This document shows positions 26,314 through 35,670 of a DNA stretch of 64,000 nt, piece after piece. The stretch covers positions 121,946-185,945 of the forward strand of contig NZ_JACIFD010000001.1 of the NCBI RefSeq assembly GCF_014197205.1, read 5' to 3'. The first letter of the stretch is position 1. Each line of letters starts with the position of its first letter. The notes under the pieces were generated by a model, which was given only the letters and a program-made list of their open reading frames with translations, was not told where the DNA came from and searched no databases. The position numbers and the translations under genes were made by a program. The stretch is from Canibacter oris. GTDB taxonomy: Bacteria > Actinomycetota > Actinomycetes > Actinomycetales > Microbacteriaceae.

Positions 26314-26913
26314 TTAAAAATTTGCGAAAGTGGATTCGAGCGGCTCCAACGCGGCTTTCACATGGGCGCTTAAAACTCCGCGATTTGCCCCGCTGTCAGC
26401 CCACCCAAGTACGGCACCGGCGAGCGCCCCAACACACATCGAACTCAGCGGCAGCAGTTTTGCGTGGGAGGTGGCGGGGGAGAGCTCCTGTAGGGTCTGG
26501 GTGATTGCTTGTGCGACACGCGTAAGGCGCGGCGCGGAGCTTTCGAGCACCGCCACCGGGGAGCCAATCAGCTCATAGTTGTGGTAAACCCAAGGCACGC
26601 GGTTGCTGTCCCAGTCGCTGGTGGCAGCCATTGCAGCACCGGTGAGGGCCTCGTGAAAACCGTAACTTTGACTGCGTTGATGCAGCTCGGTGATAAAAGT
26701 TGTAATCGCCGCGTCGGTTTGGAGCCAGAAAATATCGCTCTTGACACGGAAGTAATTAAAGAAAGTAGAGCGGCTCGCACCAATCGCACTGGTAATCATC
26801 GCCGCGTTGGTGGCCTCGTAGCCGTGAGTCATGAACAGCTCGTAGGCTGCTTCCTGTAAATCAGTGGCGCTTGTGGCCGGAGGACGGCCACGACTACGTT
26901 TGTTCTCTTGCAC
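26314..26913 (-). CDS. TetR-family transcriptional regulator
   Basis: 199 aa. An N-terminal helix-turn-helix of TetR type is visible: basic start (NKRSRGRPPATSATDLQEAAYELFMTHGYEATNAAMI), then the recognition helix SAIGASRSTFFNYFRVKSDIF. The rest is a variable ligand-binding helical domain. Divergent from the peptide-importer operon (88 nt apart), so it probably represses that operon and itself. GTG start with the -10-like TATTCT six nt upstream and AAGG too close to serve as ribosome site, so the mRNA may be leaderless. Confidence 0.9.
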   Translation of the reverse strand: MQENKRSRGRPPATSATDLQEAAYELFMTHGYEATNAAMITSAIGASRSTFFNYFRVKSDIFWLQTDAAITTFITELHQRSQSYGFHEALTGAAMAATSDWDSNRVPWVYHNYELIGSPVAVLESSAPRLTRVAQAITQTLQELSPATSHAKLLPLSSMCVGALAGAVLGWADSGANRGVLSAHVKAALEPLESTFANF

Positions 26914-26919
26914 ACCTTA

Positions 26920-26972
26920 AGAATAACAAAGCACTTTTTTATGCACTAGGTACAATAAAGCTGCGGTATGCT
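26920..26972. promoter_or_regulatory. divergent promoter region tetR / importer operon
   Basis: TATTCT (minus, 26925-26920) for tetR and TATGCT (plus, 26967-26972) for the importer. Both are followed by TAAGG, so TAT[T/G]CTTAAGG forms an inverted pair flanking a T-rich centre: a candidate operator overlapping both -10 elements. A second -10 candidate, TACAAT, lies at 26951-26956. Confidence 0.5.
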
Positions 26973-27001
26973 TAAGGGGCAACCTAAACACGGAGGTAAA
27001 T

Positions 27002-28618
27002 GTGGGTTTTGCAAAGAAAACAAGAAAAGCAGTAATCGCAGCAACAGCAGCTGCAGCATTATTTGGGCTGACCGCCTGCCAAGCAGCAGGCGATAACGCC
27101 ATGGTTAATACCGCAGCCCCAGTCACCTGGGCAATTGCCGGCAACAATCTCGATGGCGGGCACATGGATCCACACCGCAGCCAGCTGGATGCCAGCGCAA
27201 TGCTGGGCCGCCTGGTATTGGATTCTCTCACCTACCTGGATGAGTCAGGCACCCTGCAGCCCTGGCTCGCGACCAGCTGGGAAACCAGCGCGGACGGCAA
27301 AAAAGTAACGTTCAAACTGCGTGAGGACGTTACCTTCACCGACGGCGAAAAGTTTAATGCCGCCGCGGTGAAAGCAAACTTTGAGCACATTATGGCTGCC
27401 GAAACTGAGTCGGCGGCTGCCAACGACATGCTCGGCGGTGACGCTTTCGTGGGTGTTAATGTCATCGACGAATACACCGCCGAGGTGGAGTTCAACCGCC
27501 CGTTCGCACCGTTTTTGACGTTCAGCGCAAATAGCAACCTCGGGTTCTACTCACCGCGGGCACTGGCAACCAGCGCTGACAAACTGCCGGCAGCCGATCC
27601 AGCAGCATATATCGGCACCGGCCCTTGGAAGCTTGTCGAATACGTAGCGGGTTCCAGCATTAAATACGAACGCAACGAAGCATACACATGGTACCCAGAA
27701 GGCTTCAAGCCGCTCGAACAAAACGCTAAAACCCTGGAGGTTGCGCTCGTTGCAGAAGACAATCTGCGGGTTGCTCGCGTGAGCAATGGCGAAGCTCTGC
27801 TCGCCTCAGAGCTGTCACCGGTGGCGGTTGAAAACAGTAACCTCAGTGTGCACAAAACCCCTGCGCCGGGGATGCCATACTCACTGTACGTTAACACCAC
27901 CCAGTTCGGCAGCGACGACAAAGCAGTGCGTAAAGCGCTGGCATTGAGTGTGGATCGTGAAGCAATTGTTGATGCCGTGTTCGGCGGTTCATACGATGCT
28001 GCGGGGGCCGTCTTTAGCCCCTCCACACCACTCACAACCGTCGGTGATACTGCGGTGCAGCATGATGTAACCGCCGCTGCAAAACTGCTTGACGAAGCCG
28101 GCTGGAAACTGCCAGAGGGCAAAGAAATCAGGGAAAAAGACGGTAAACCGCTGACCCTCAGCTACATTAGCTGGACTCCGCGCAGCGAAGACAAGCAGGC
28201 CGTTACTGATCTACTCGTGGATCAGTGGCGTGCGGTCGGCATCGAGGTGAAAAATGAGCTGCTTGAGCCGGGCGACTACAATGAGCGATACGGCGCCGGC
28301 ACCTTCAACCTCACCGACTGGGCATACGGCTCAACCGACCCGGATATTCTGCGCAACCATCTGCATAGCGAGGGTTTTCAGAACGCCTCATTCGTGAAAA
28401 ACAGCGAGATTGACGCCAAACTGGAAGCAGCCGCTGCGAGCAGCGATGACGCAGAACGTACTAAGCTGTACGACGAGCTTGCTGCTTGGGTGCAAACCGA
28501 AACCCCGATCATTCCGGTTTACACCCCTGCCGCAATCTCTGTCAGCAGCGATAAACTCGTGGGGCTGCACTACGATGCCAACGGCTGGCCGCTGCTGCTC
28601 TCAGTCGCGGTTAAGTAA
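27002..28618 (+). CDS. ABC importer solute-binding lipoprotein (peptide/nickel family)
   Basis: 538 aa. A lipoprotein signal peptide with lipobox LTAC (Cys about residue 25) anchors it outside the membrane. It then follows the SBP family 5 pattern: LDSLTYLDESGTLQPWLATSWETSADGKKVTFKLREDVTFTDGEKFNAAAVKANFEHI-type opening region (seen as consecutive shorter motifs), and NERYGAGTFNLTDWAYGSTDPD near the C-terminus. It captures peptides, nickel chelates or similar ligands for the permeases encoded next. GTG start with GGAGG five nt upstream. First gene of a four-gene operon divergent from tetR. The exact ligand is not predictable. Confidence 0.93.
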   Translation: MGFAKKTRKAVIAATAAAALFGLTACQAAGDNAMVNTAAPVTWAIAGNNLDGGHMDPHRSQLDASAMLGRLVLDSLTYLDESGTLQPWLATSWETSADGKKVTFKLREDVTFTDGEKFNAAAVKANFEHIMAAETESAAANDMLGGDAFVGVNVIDEYTAEVEFNRPFAPFLTFSANSNLGFYSPRALATSADKLPAADPAAYIGTGPWKLVEYVAGSSIKYERNEAYTWYPEGFKPLEQNAKTLEVALVAEDNLRVARVSNGEALLASELSPVAVENSNLSVHKTPAPGMPYSLYVNTTQFGSDDKAVRKALALSVDREAIVDAVFGGSYDAAGAVFSPSTPLTTVGDTAVQHDVTAAAKLLDEAGWKLPEGKEIREKDGKPLTLSYISWTPRSEDKQAVTDLLVDQWRAVGIEVKNELLEPGDYNERYGAGTFNLTDWAYGSTDPDILRNHLHSEGFQNASFVKNSEIDAKLEAAAASSDDAERTKLYDELAAWVQTETPIIPVYTPAAISVSSDKLVGLHYDANGWPLLLSVAVK

Positions 28619-28648
28619 CCCCGCATCAACAACTCACGAAGGAACACG

Positions 28649-29596
28649 GTGAACACGGTTATCGGTACAATACTCGCCAGCATCTGGCAAATTGCGTTAA
28701 CCGTGTTCATCGCTGTTTCCGTGAGTTTTTTTGCACTGGCCTTGGTGCCTGGTGACCCTGTCGATATCCGGCTCGGGCCGCTTGCTAAAATTCCCGCCGC
28801 GCAGCGCGAACAGATCCGCATCGAGCTGGGGCTTAACGAACCGCTGTGGCAGCAGTATCTCACTCACCTCAAAAACTTACTCACCGGCAACCTGGGCTAC
28901 TCCTACAATCAGCACCTGGAAGTGAGCACAATTATTGCGCGGCAAGCCGGGCACACCCTGCAACTGGCAACCGTGGCGTTGTGTCTCGCTGTTACGCTGG
29001 TGCTGCTCGGGCAGGCGCTGCTGCGCTACAAAAAACCCTGGGGGCAACCAGCGGGACTGCGCGACAAAATCTTCAACCTGGTAAACGTCATCCTCACCGC
29101 TACCCCTAATTATTGGCTCGGGTTCTTGCTACTGATGCTGTTCTCAGTGTGGCTAAAATGGTTGCCTTCCGGGGGAGTGGGCAGCTGGCAAGCGATTATT
29201 CTTCCAGCGGTAACTCTCGCCCTACCCGTCGCCGGAGTGCTGGGGCAACTGGTCAATACCGAGCTGAACGCGGTCGAAAATACCCAGTTTGCGCTGAGCA
29301 GTCGCGCCCGCGGTGTCAGTCGCGCCCGGTTCGCTTGGAGTCACGGAACCCTGCACGCGGTGCCTAGCGTCGGCGCCGTCACCGTAAACATCATCGGATC
29401 GGTGCTGGGCGGCGCAATCCTCGTCGAAACAGTATTTGCCCGGCCGGGACTCGGCCGAGTTGCCCTCGACGCGGTACTGGCGCGAGACATGCCGGTGGTG
29501 CTGGGGTTGGTGGCGCTTTCCGCACTGGTTTTCGCGGTGCTGTCGCAGCTGCTCGGCACGCTCATCACTCTAACCACAAAGCGTCGGGGTCACTAG
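28649..29596 (+). CDS. ABC importer permease, DppB/OppB class
   Basis: 315 aa with six membrane segments. Family marks are ALVPGDPVDIRLGPLA after TM1, GLNEPLWQQYLTHL, GNLGYSYNQH, and the EAA loop region RARGVSRARFAWSHGTLHAVPS that contacts the ATPase; the C-terminus has ETVFARPGLGRVALDAVLARDMPVVLG. GTG start with GAAGGAA upstream. The stop is immediately followed by the ATG of the next permease gene, with which it forms the membrane channel. Confidence 0.93.
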   Translation: MNTVIGTILASIWQIALTVFIAVSVSFFALALVPGDPVDIRLGPLAKIPAAQREQIRIELGLNEPLWQQYLTHLKNLLTGNLGYSYNQHLEVSTIIARQAGHTLQLATVALCLAVTLVLLGQALLRYKKPWGQPAGLRDKIFNLVNVILTATPNYWLGFLLLMLFSVWLKWLPSGGVGSWQAIILPAVTLALPVAGVLGQLVNTELNAVENTQFALSSRARGVSRARFAWSHGTLHAVPSVGAVTVNIIGSVLGGAILVETVFARPGLGRVALDAVLARDMPVVLGLVALSALVFAVLSQLLGTLITLTTKRRGH

Positions 29597-30409
29597 ATGC
29601 GCTCCAGAATTCAGACACAGCGAACCGTGAGTCTCGTGCTGAGCCTCGCCGGGCTCTTAATGCTGACACTCACAGTTACCGTACCGCAATTAATTACGGG
29701 GGTGGATCCGCTGGCCACCAACACCGCAGCCGTGTTCTCACCACCCAGCGCCGCACACCCCTTCGGCACTGACCAAACCGGGCGCGACGTGTTTAGTCGT
29801 GTGATTTACGGCGCCCGCACCACAGTGTTGAGCGCGGTAATAGCAGCTGCCGCCGCCGCGCTTGTGGGAGCCGCTTGGGGCGTGATGCTCGCGTTTCTGC
29901 CGCGGTCACTGGGCCAGCTCGGTGCCCGCGTGCTAGATGCCACCATGGCCCTGCCAGACTTTCTCATCGCGTTGCTGATTATGGCGTACACCGGCCCGGG
30001 TGCGGTTGGGGTAACTCTCGCCGTCGCGCTCGCAACCATGCCCGGTTACGCGCGTATCGCGCTGCTGCAGGCCCGCTCCGCTATCACCGCGGAGGCACAT
30101 CAAACCGCTCGGGTGCTGGGCATCGGTAAACTCCGTAGGGCGTTCGTATATGTGCTGCCGGAAACTCTGCGCCCGATTATCGCGGTGGCGGTGCTCGGGG
30201 TTGGGTTTGCGGTGCTGATGATTGCGGCTTTGACCTTCTTGGGGTTGGGTTTGACCCCGCCAGATCCAGACTGGGGCGCGATGCTGAGCCAGGGCAAGCT
30301 TTTTGTGAATCGCGGCTGGTGGGCAATTGTGTTCCCTGGGCTGGCGCTGCTGGGCACCGTGGCGTTATTCACCGTGCTCGGCAAAAAACTGGAAGCGAGG
30401 TGGAGTTGA
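29597..30409 (+). CDS. ABC importer permease, DppC/OppC class
   Basis: 270 aa, six membrane segments. The periplasmic-side segment HPFGTDQTGRDVFSRVIYGARTTV and the EAA loop AHQTARVLGIGKLRRAFVYVLPET are typical of DppC, and the C-terminus has LTFLGLGLTPPDPDWGAMLSQGK. It pairs with the preceding permease. The stop overlaps the ATG of the ATPase gene by one base (TGATG), so subunit synthesis is coupled. Confidence 0.94.
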   Translation: MRSRIQTQRTVSLVLSLAGLLMLTLTVTVPQLITGVDPLATNTAAVFSPPSAAHPFGTDQTGRDVFSRVIYGARTTVLSAVIAAAAAALVGAAWGVMLAFLPRSLGQLGARVLDATMALPDFLIALLIMAYTGPGAVGVTLAVALATMPGYARIALLQARSAITAEAHQTARVLGIGKLRRAFVYVLPETLRPIIAVAVLGVGFAVLMIAALTFLGLGLTPPDPDWGAMLSQGKLFVNRGWWAIVFPGLALLGTVALFTVLGKKLEARWS

Positions 30410-32127
30410 TGGCTGCTCAACCACTGTTACGTCTGGAAAACCTGCGCGTCACCACGTCCACGGGTGAACAGCTGCTCGCAGTTGATGAGTTCACAGTTGC
30501 CGCTGGTGAAACAGTGGCGATAATCGGCAACTCGGGAGCTGGTAAATCACTTTTAGCTAAAGCCGCGGTGGGGCTATTACCGCCGGAACTGAGCAGCTCC
30601 AGCACCCGCCATGAACTGTGCGGGGTGAGGGTGAGTGCTGCCGCCGGTCATTTTGCGCGGCATCGCAACCGCAGCGCGGTGGGTAGTGAAAACCTGTCGG
30701 CAAGCGCAGCAACCCCCGAAGGCAGCATTGACGACATTCGCGCGCTGCATGTCGGCTACATTAACCAGGATGCCCAAGGCGCGATGGATCCGCTGCGCAG
30801 CATCTACAACGCAATCTCCGAGCAGCCCCGTGAACAGCGTCGCCGCGCTCCTAAAACACGCAAAAATCAGCCGCCGCATACCCCGCCCTTGAAAGAACTG
30901 GCACACCGAGTGCTCAGCAGCGCAGGATTTCAAAACCTAAACGCCAAAGCGGTGGGGCAGCTGTTACAGCGTAAACCGGGAGCCTTCTCCGGAGGAATGC
31001 GACAGCGGGCCCTAATCGCCGCCGCGCTCGCGGCACAGCCACAGCTGCTTGTGGCTGACGAGCCCACGAGCGCGCTGGATCCACACATCGCCGCCGCGGT
31101 GCTGCGCGAGCTGGTTGCTGCCAGCCACGGTAAAGGATTGCTGCTAATCAGTCATGACCTGGCGGCGGTGCAAGCCCACGCTGATCGAGTGCTGGTGATT
31201 GCTGCGGGGCATGTGGTTGAACAGGGAGCAGCAGCCCAGCTGTTAGCTGCCCCAAAACACCCGGTGACCCGCGCGCTGGTTGCCGCAGCCCGCGGCGCCC
31301 GCGAACCGCAGCAAATGGCACCACAGTCGCCGCCGCGCAGCAGTGTCGCGCGAGCTGCTGCCGAGTCTACCGTGTCGGAAATGGCCGCGACGCAGGAGCT
31401 TGCTACAGAGCAGCCAAACACCGCGCTGGTGCCAGAAAACGCTGCAAATTTTAGCTTCAGTCTGCGGCAGGCAGGATACCACCGCGCGCACCCTGTGCTT
31501 GATGAGCTCAGCGTAGCAATCCCTGCAGGGCAGTGCGTCGCCTTTATTGGTCCCAGTGGCAGCGGCAAAAGCACCGCGGCCAAAACCCTGCTGGGGCTGG
31601 TACCGCACATCACAGACATGCGCCGCAGCCACAATCCCAAAATCGCGTGGGTGCCACAAGATACCCGCAGCTCTCTGCTGCCGCGCATGAGCGTCAAACA
31701 GGTGCTGCGCGAAGCAAAACCACAGGCAACACCCGCAACCCTCACCGAGCTGCTAGCAGCCGTAGAGCTCGACACCGCACTCAACACCAAAGTGGCGCAG
31801 CTCTCCGGCGGTCAGGTGCAACGCCTGGCAATCGCCCGCGCTCTCGCGCGTGACCCCGAACTGCTGCTGCTAGACGAACCGGTCAGCGCCCTCGACGCCA
31901 GCATCAGGCAAACCATGGTTGCACTGCTGCAGCGCATCCGTTCCCGCCACAACCTCAGCATGCTGCTCATCTCCCACGAACTAAGCAGCGTCGCCCAGCT
32001 CGCAGACACAGTCTACGTTTTCGCGGGCGGGAAAATCGTGGAGCGCGGATCCACCACGGCAATATTCGCCCACCCTCAGAGCACCGCCGCCCAGCAGATG
32101 CTGCTAGAATATAACTCAATGCGATGA
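30409..32127 (+). CDS. fused double ATPase of the peptide/nickel ABC importer (DppD-DppF type)
   Basis: 572 aa with two nucleotide-binding domains in one chain. First: Walker [11 protein letters not shown] (about 40-50), signature FSGGMRQR, Walker [13 protein letters not shown]. Second (from about 345): Walker [10 protein letters not shown], signature LSGGQVQR, Walker [15 protein letters not shown]-loop SHEL. A linker of Ala/Gln/Glu-rich residues joins them. The first domain has an unusual Ser/Arg/His-rich insert between Walker A and the Q-loop (QDAQGAMDP). The open frame continues upstream to 30319 inside the permease gene, but [14 protein letters not shown] is the natural start. The stop touches the ileS leader. 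Confidence 0.93.
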   Translation: MAAQPLLRLENLRVTTSTGEQLLAVDEFTVAAGETVAIIGNSGAGKSLLAKAAVGLLPPELSSSSTRHELCGVRVSAAAGHFARHRNRSAVGSENLSASAATPEGSIDDIRALHVGYINQDAQGAMDPLRSIYNAISEQPREQRRRAPKTRKNQPPHTPPLKELAHRVLSSAGFQNLNAKAVGQLLQRKPGAFSGGMRQRALIAAALAAQPQLLVADEPTSALDPHIAAAVLRELVAASHGKGLLLISHDLAAVQAHADRVLVIAAGHVVEQGAAAQLLAAPKHPVTRALVAAARGAREPQQMAPQSPPRSSVARAAAESTVSEMAATQELATEQPNTALVPENAANFSFSLRQAGYHRAHPVLDELSVAIPAGQCVAFIGPSGSGKSTAAKTLLGLVPHITDMRRSHNPKIAWVPQDTRSSLLPRMSVKQVLREAKPQATPATLTELLAAVELDTALNTKVAQLSGGQVQRLAIARALARDPELLLLDEPVSALDASIRQTMVALLQRIRSRHNLSMLLISHELSSVAQLADTVYVFAGGKIVERGSTTAIFAHPQSTAAQQMLLEYNSMR

Positions 32128-32311
32128 ACCGGCAATCACCGGGGAGCACTCGGAAGAACGGAGCCGCCCAAAGCGGCGCCAATTAGACCCGGGCGGGGCA
32201 GACACGACACGTCTTAAATTAAGGGGCCGCGAGCAGTTGCCGCGGCAAAGCAGGGTGGTACCGCGGGCATTGAGCTCGTCCCAGCACAACACGATAAATG
32301 CTGGAGAGAAA
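32128..32311 (+). promoter_or_regulatory. T-box riboswitch of ileS (ultrashort stem I, translational type)
   Basis: The conserved T-box AGGGTGGTACCGCGG is at 32252-32266; CCGCGG at 32240-32245 pairs with CCGCGG at 32261-32266 to make the antisequestrator whose TGG bulge would read the uncharged tRNA 3' end. A mini-hairpin CCGG-CAATCA-CCGG at 32129-32142 presents ATC (32135-32137), an Ile codon, as specifier, matching the ultrashort stem I known for actinobacterial ileS leaders. CCAGCA (32281-32286) pairs with TGCTGG (32299-32304), hiding part of the ribosome site GGAGAG (32303-32308). Hence control is probably of translation start. It begins immediately after the importer ATPase stop. Confidence 0.9.
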
Positions 32312-35300
32312 ATGACCTTCCCTAAAAAACAAACACCTGAAACTTTCGTTCCGGAGTCGAGCGGCGTCGCCGCAGCCCCAAATTTCCCGCAACTAGAAGA
32401 GCGGGTGCTAGCATTCTGGAAACAAGACAACACCTTCAAAGACTCCATTACCGCCCGTGAAGGTCAGGGCGAGTGGGTTTTTAACGATGGTCCGCCGTTC
32501 GCAAACGGCCTGCCGCACTACGGCCATCTGCTCACCGGCTACGCCAAAGACGTGTTCCCGCGGTTTCAAACCATGCGTGGTAAAAAAGTCGAGCGGCGCT
32601 TCGGCTGGGACACCCACGGGTTGCCGGCCGAGCTGGAAGCGATGAAGCAGCTCGGGCTGACAGAAAAACACCAGATTCTTGAGATGGGCATCGACAAATT
32701 CAACGCTAAAGCCCGCGAATCAGTGCTGCAGTACACCCGTGAATGGGAAGACTACGTGACCAGGCAAGCACGCTGGGTGGACTTCGAAAACGACTACAAA
32801 ACCCTCAACATCGAGTACATGGAGAGCGTCATCTGGGCGTTCGCAGAGCTCTACAAAAAAGGCTTAGCATATCAGGGGCAGCGGATCCTCCCATACTGCT
32901 GGCGTGACCAAACACCGCTGTCGAATCACGAGCTGCGTATGGACGATGATGTCTACCAGATGCGGCAAGACCCGAGCGTCACCGTAACCTTCCCGCTGAC
33001 TGGCCAGAAAGCCGCCGAACTGGGGCTTGAAGGCGTCCGGATGCTCGCCTGGACCACCACTCCCTGGACCTTGCCAACCAACTTCTCAGTAGCAGTCGGG
33101 CCAGAGGTCAGCTACGCCGTGGTGCCAGCCGGTCCGCTCGGCGCAGCTGATGGTGGGGCGGCAGGAGAGGCGCAATACCTCGTGGCTGCGGCTCGCGCGA
33201 CCGCTTACGCCAAAGAACTAGGCTACGCTGATCCAGCAGCATTAACAGCCGCAATCACCCGCACCCTCACCGGCCAAGAGCTTGAATACGTGCAGTACCA
33301 GCCGCTGTGGGACACCTTCGCCGACGCCGAGACCTGGGGCACCCAGCATGCCTGGATCATCACCGTCGCCGACTACGTCTCAACCGAAGACGGCACCGGT
33401 ATCGTGCACCAGGCGCCAGCCTACGGTGAAGACGATATGATCATCAACGAGCGTTACGGCATCCCGGTCATTCTGTCGGTTGACGACGCCGCAGAATTCC
33501 TGCCGGTGTTCCAAAACGGGCCGCTCGCAGACATCGTCGGGGTGCAAGCCTTCGCCGCGAACCGCACCATCATCAACGTTTTGAAACAGCAGCAGCGTCT
33601 GTTGCGCGAAGCCAGCTATGAGCACAGCTACCCACACTGCTGGCGCTGCCGCACTCCGCTGATGTATAAAGCCGTGTCAAGCTGGTTCGTGCGCGTTACC
33701 GAGCTGAAAGACCGGATGCTAGAAACCAATGAGGCTATCAACTGGGTGCCAGCTAACGTCAAGCACGGGCAGTTCGGCAAATGGTTGGAGGGAGCTCGCG
33801 ACTGGTCAATTAGTCGCAACCGTTTCTGGGGCACCCCGATTCCGGTGTGGGTGAGTGACAATCCTGAGTATCCACACGTCGAAGTTTACGGCTCGCTGGC
33901 GGAGCTGGAAGCCGGATTTGGTACGTTGCCACGCAATGAGCAGGGAGAGGTGGATCTGCACCGCCCATACATCGACGAACTGGTGAAACCGAATCCCGCA
34001 GATCCGACCGGCCAGAGCAAGCTGCGCCGCATTGAAGACGTGCTCGATGTGTGGTTTGATAGCGGCTCGATGCCGTTTGCCCAGGTGCACTATCCGTTTG
34101 AAAATCAGGACTGGTTTGACACCCACCAGCCGGCCGACTTCATCGTGGAGTATATCGGGCAAACCCGCGGCTGGTTCTATGTGCAGCATGTGCTGGCAAC
34201 CGCACTGTTTGACCGACCAGCATTTAAGAACGTCATCAGCCACGGCATCGTGCTTGGCAGCGACGGCAACAAAATGTCGAAATCGCTGCGCAACTACCCT
34301 GACGTGAACGAGGTGTTTGAGCGTGACGGCTCAGACGCGATGCGCTGGTTCCTGATGGCTTCGCCAGTGGTGCGCGGCGGTAACCTCATTGTCACCGAGG
34401 CTGGCATCCGTGAGGGCGTGCGGCAATTCCTGCTGCCGCTGTGGAATACCTGGTACTTCTTCAGCCTGTACAGCAACGCCGACGGATGCACCCCGGTGTT
34501 CGACACCACCAGCACCGATCCGCTAGACCGGTATATCCTGAGCAAGCTGCGGGTGGCGGTGGCAGACACCGAGGCCGCGCTGGAAAACCTCGACACCACA
34601 ACCGCAGCCGCGGTGCTGCGAGACTTCGCCGAGGTGCTAACCAACTGGTACGTGCGCGGTAGCCGCGAGCGCTTCTGGGAGGGCACCACCGGGGAGCACG
34701 GCAAAGCCGCAAACCAGGCAGCGTTTAACACCCTCTACACAGTTTTAGAGGTGCTGTGCCGTGCTGCTGCGCCGCTGGCGCCGCTGACAACCGAAGATAT
34801 TTGGCGAGGGCTTACCGGGGGGCGGTCAGTGCACCTGTGCGACTGGCCAGCAGTGGCTGAGCTGCCGCTGGACGCTGAGCTGGTAGCCGCGATGGACGAG
34901 ATCCGCCAAATTACCTCTCAAGCACTGAGCCTGCGTAAAGCTAAGCAGCTGCGAGTGCGGTTGCCGCTACAGCAGCTGACCGTGGTGAGTGCGCAAGCTG
35001 CCGCGCTGCAGCAGTTTGCCGCGATTCTGCGTGACGAGCTGAACGTCCGTGAGGTGCAGTTTATGCAGCTGGAGGCTGACACCGCCGCAAATTACGGCAT
35101 CACCTCAACACTCAGCGTTAATGCGCGCGCTGCCGGCCCGCGCATCGGCAAAGCAGTGCAGCAGGCGATTAAGGGCGCCAAAACAGGTGACTGGCAAGAG
35201 ACTGAAACCGGGGTTGTAGCTGGCGGGGTGGAGCTGATTCCGGGCGAGTACGAGCTCACACTCACAACCGCCGGTGCAGCAGCTGACACCGCGTTAGCGC

Positions 35301-35668
35301 TCACCGCGGGCGGCGGTTTTGTGCTGCTTGACACCGAGGTGACCGCGGAGCTTGCTGCCGAGGGGCTGGCACGTGACGCGGTGCGTGCAATTCAGGAGGC
35401 GCGTAAAGCGGCGGGGCTGAACATCAGCGATCGCATCACCCTGGAGCTCACCGCAGAAGACTGGGCGGCAGCGGCGCTGCAGACTCACCAGGAGCTGATT
35501 CAGCAGGAGACCCTGGCTAAAACCATTAAGGTTGGCAGTGGATCAGCCGGCGCGCTGCAGACTCAGGCTGCGGCGAGCACTGCGGCCTTTGTGCAGCTCG
35601 CTGCCAATGCGCTGGGCACAGAAAAGGCTCCGCTGCTGGTGGAGCTTAGCAAAGCTGGCGAGGCCTAA
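32312..35668 (+). CDS. ileS: isoleucyl-tRNA synthetase
   Basis: 1118 aa class I synthetase. HIGH-type motif H69-Y-G-H72, KMSKS at 654-658 ([12 protein letters not shown]), the large CP1 editing domain between them, and a long C-terminal region. Length and [18 protein letters not shown] place it in the long (eukaryote-like, type 2) IleRS group, which is often naturally less sensitive to mupirocin; that is family knowledge, not shown here. An upstream frame extends to 32237, but it runs through the T-box; the ATG at 32312 has the GGAGAG ribosome site that the T-box controls. folC starts 2 nt after the stop. Confidence 0.97.
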   Translation: MTFPKKQTPETFVPESSGVAAAPNFPQLEERVLAFWKQDNTFKDSITAREGQGEWVFNDGPPFANGLPHYGHLLTGYAKDVFPRFQTMRGKKVERRFGWDTHGLPAELEAMKQLGLTEKHQILEMGIDKFNAKARESVLQYTREWEDYVTRQARWVDFENDYKTLNIEYMESVIWAFAELYKKGLAYQGQRILPYCWRDQTPLSNHELRMDDDVYQMRQDPSVTVTFPLTGQKAAELGLEGVRMLAWTTTPWTLPTNFSVAVGPEVSYAVVPAGPLGAADGGAAGEAQYLVAAARATAYAKELGYADPAALTAAITRTLTGQELEYVQYQPLWDTFADAETWGTQHAWIITVADYVSTEDGTGIVHQAPAYGEDDMIINERYGIPVILSVDDAAEFLPVFQNGPLADIVGVQAFAANRTIINVLKQQQRLLREASYEHSYPHCWRCRTPLMYKAVSSWFVRVTELKDRMLETNEAINWVPANVKHGQFGKWLEGARDWSISRNRFWGTPIPVWVSDNPEYPHVEVYGSLAELEAGFGTLPRNEQGEVDLHRPYIDELVKPNPADPTGQSKLRRIEDVLDVWFDSGSMPFAQVHYPFENQDWFDTHQPADFIVEYIGQTRGWFYVQHVLATALFDRPAFKNVISHGIVLGSDGNKMSKSLRNYPDVNEVFERDGSDAMRWFLMASPVVRGGNLIVTEAGIREGVRQFLLPLWNTWYFFSLYSNADGCTPVFDTTSTDPLDRYILSKLRVAVADTEAALENLDTTTAAAVLRDFAEVLTNWYVRGSRERFWEGTTGEHGKAANQAAFNTLYTVLEVLCRAAAPLAPLTTEDIWRGLTGGRSVHLCDWPAVAELPLDAELVAAMDEIRQITSQALSLRKAKQLRVRLPLQQLTVVSAQAAALQQFAAILRDELNVREVQFMQLEADTAANYGITSTLSVNARAAGPRIGKAVQQAIKGAKTGDWQETETGVVAGGVELIPGEYELTLTTAGAAADTALALTAGGGFVLLDTEVTAELAAEGLARDAVRAIQEARKAAGLNISDRITLELTAEDWAAAALQTHQELIQQETLAKTIKVGSGSAGALQTQAAASTAAFVQLAANALGTEKAPLLVELSKAGEA

Positions 35669-35670
35669 CC

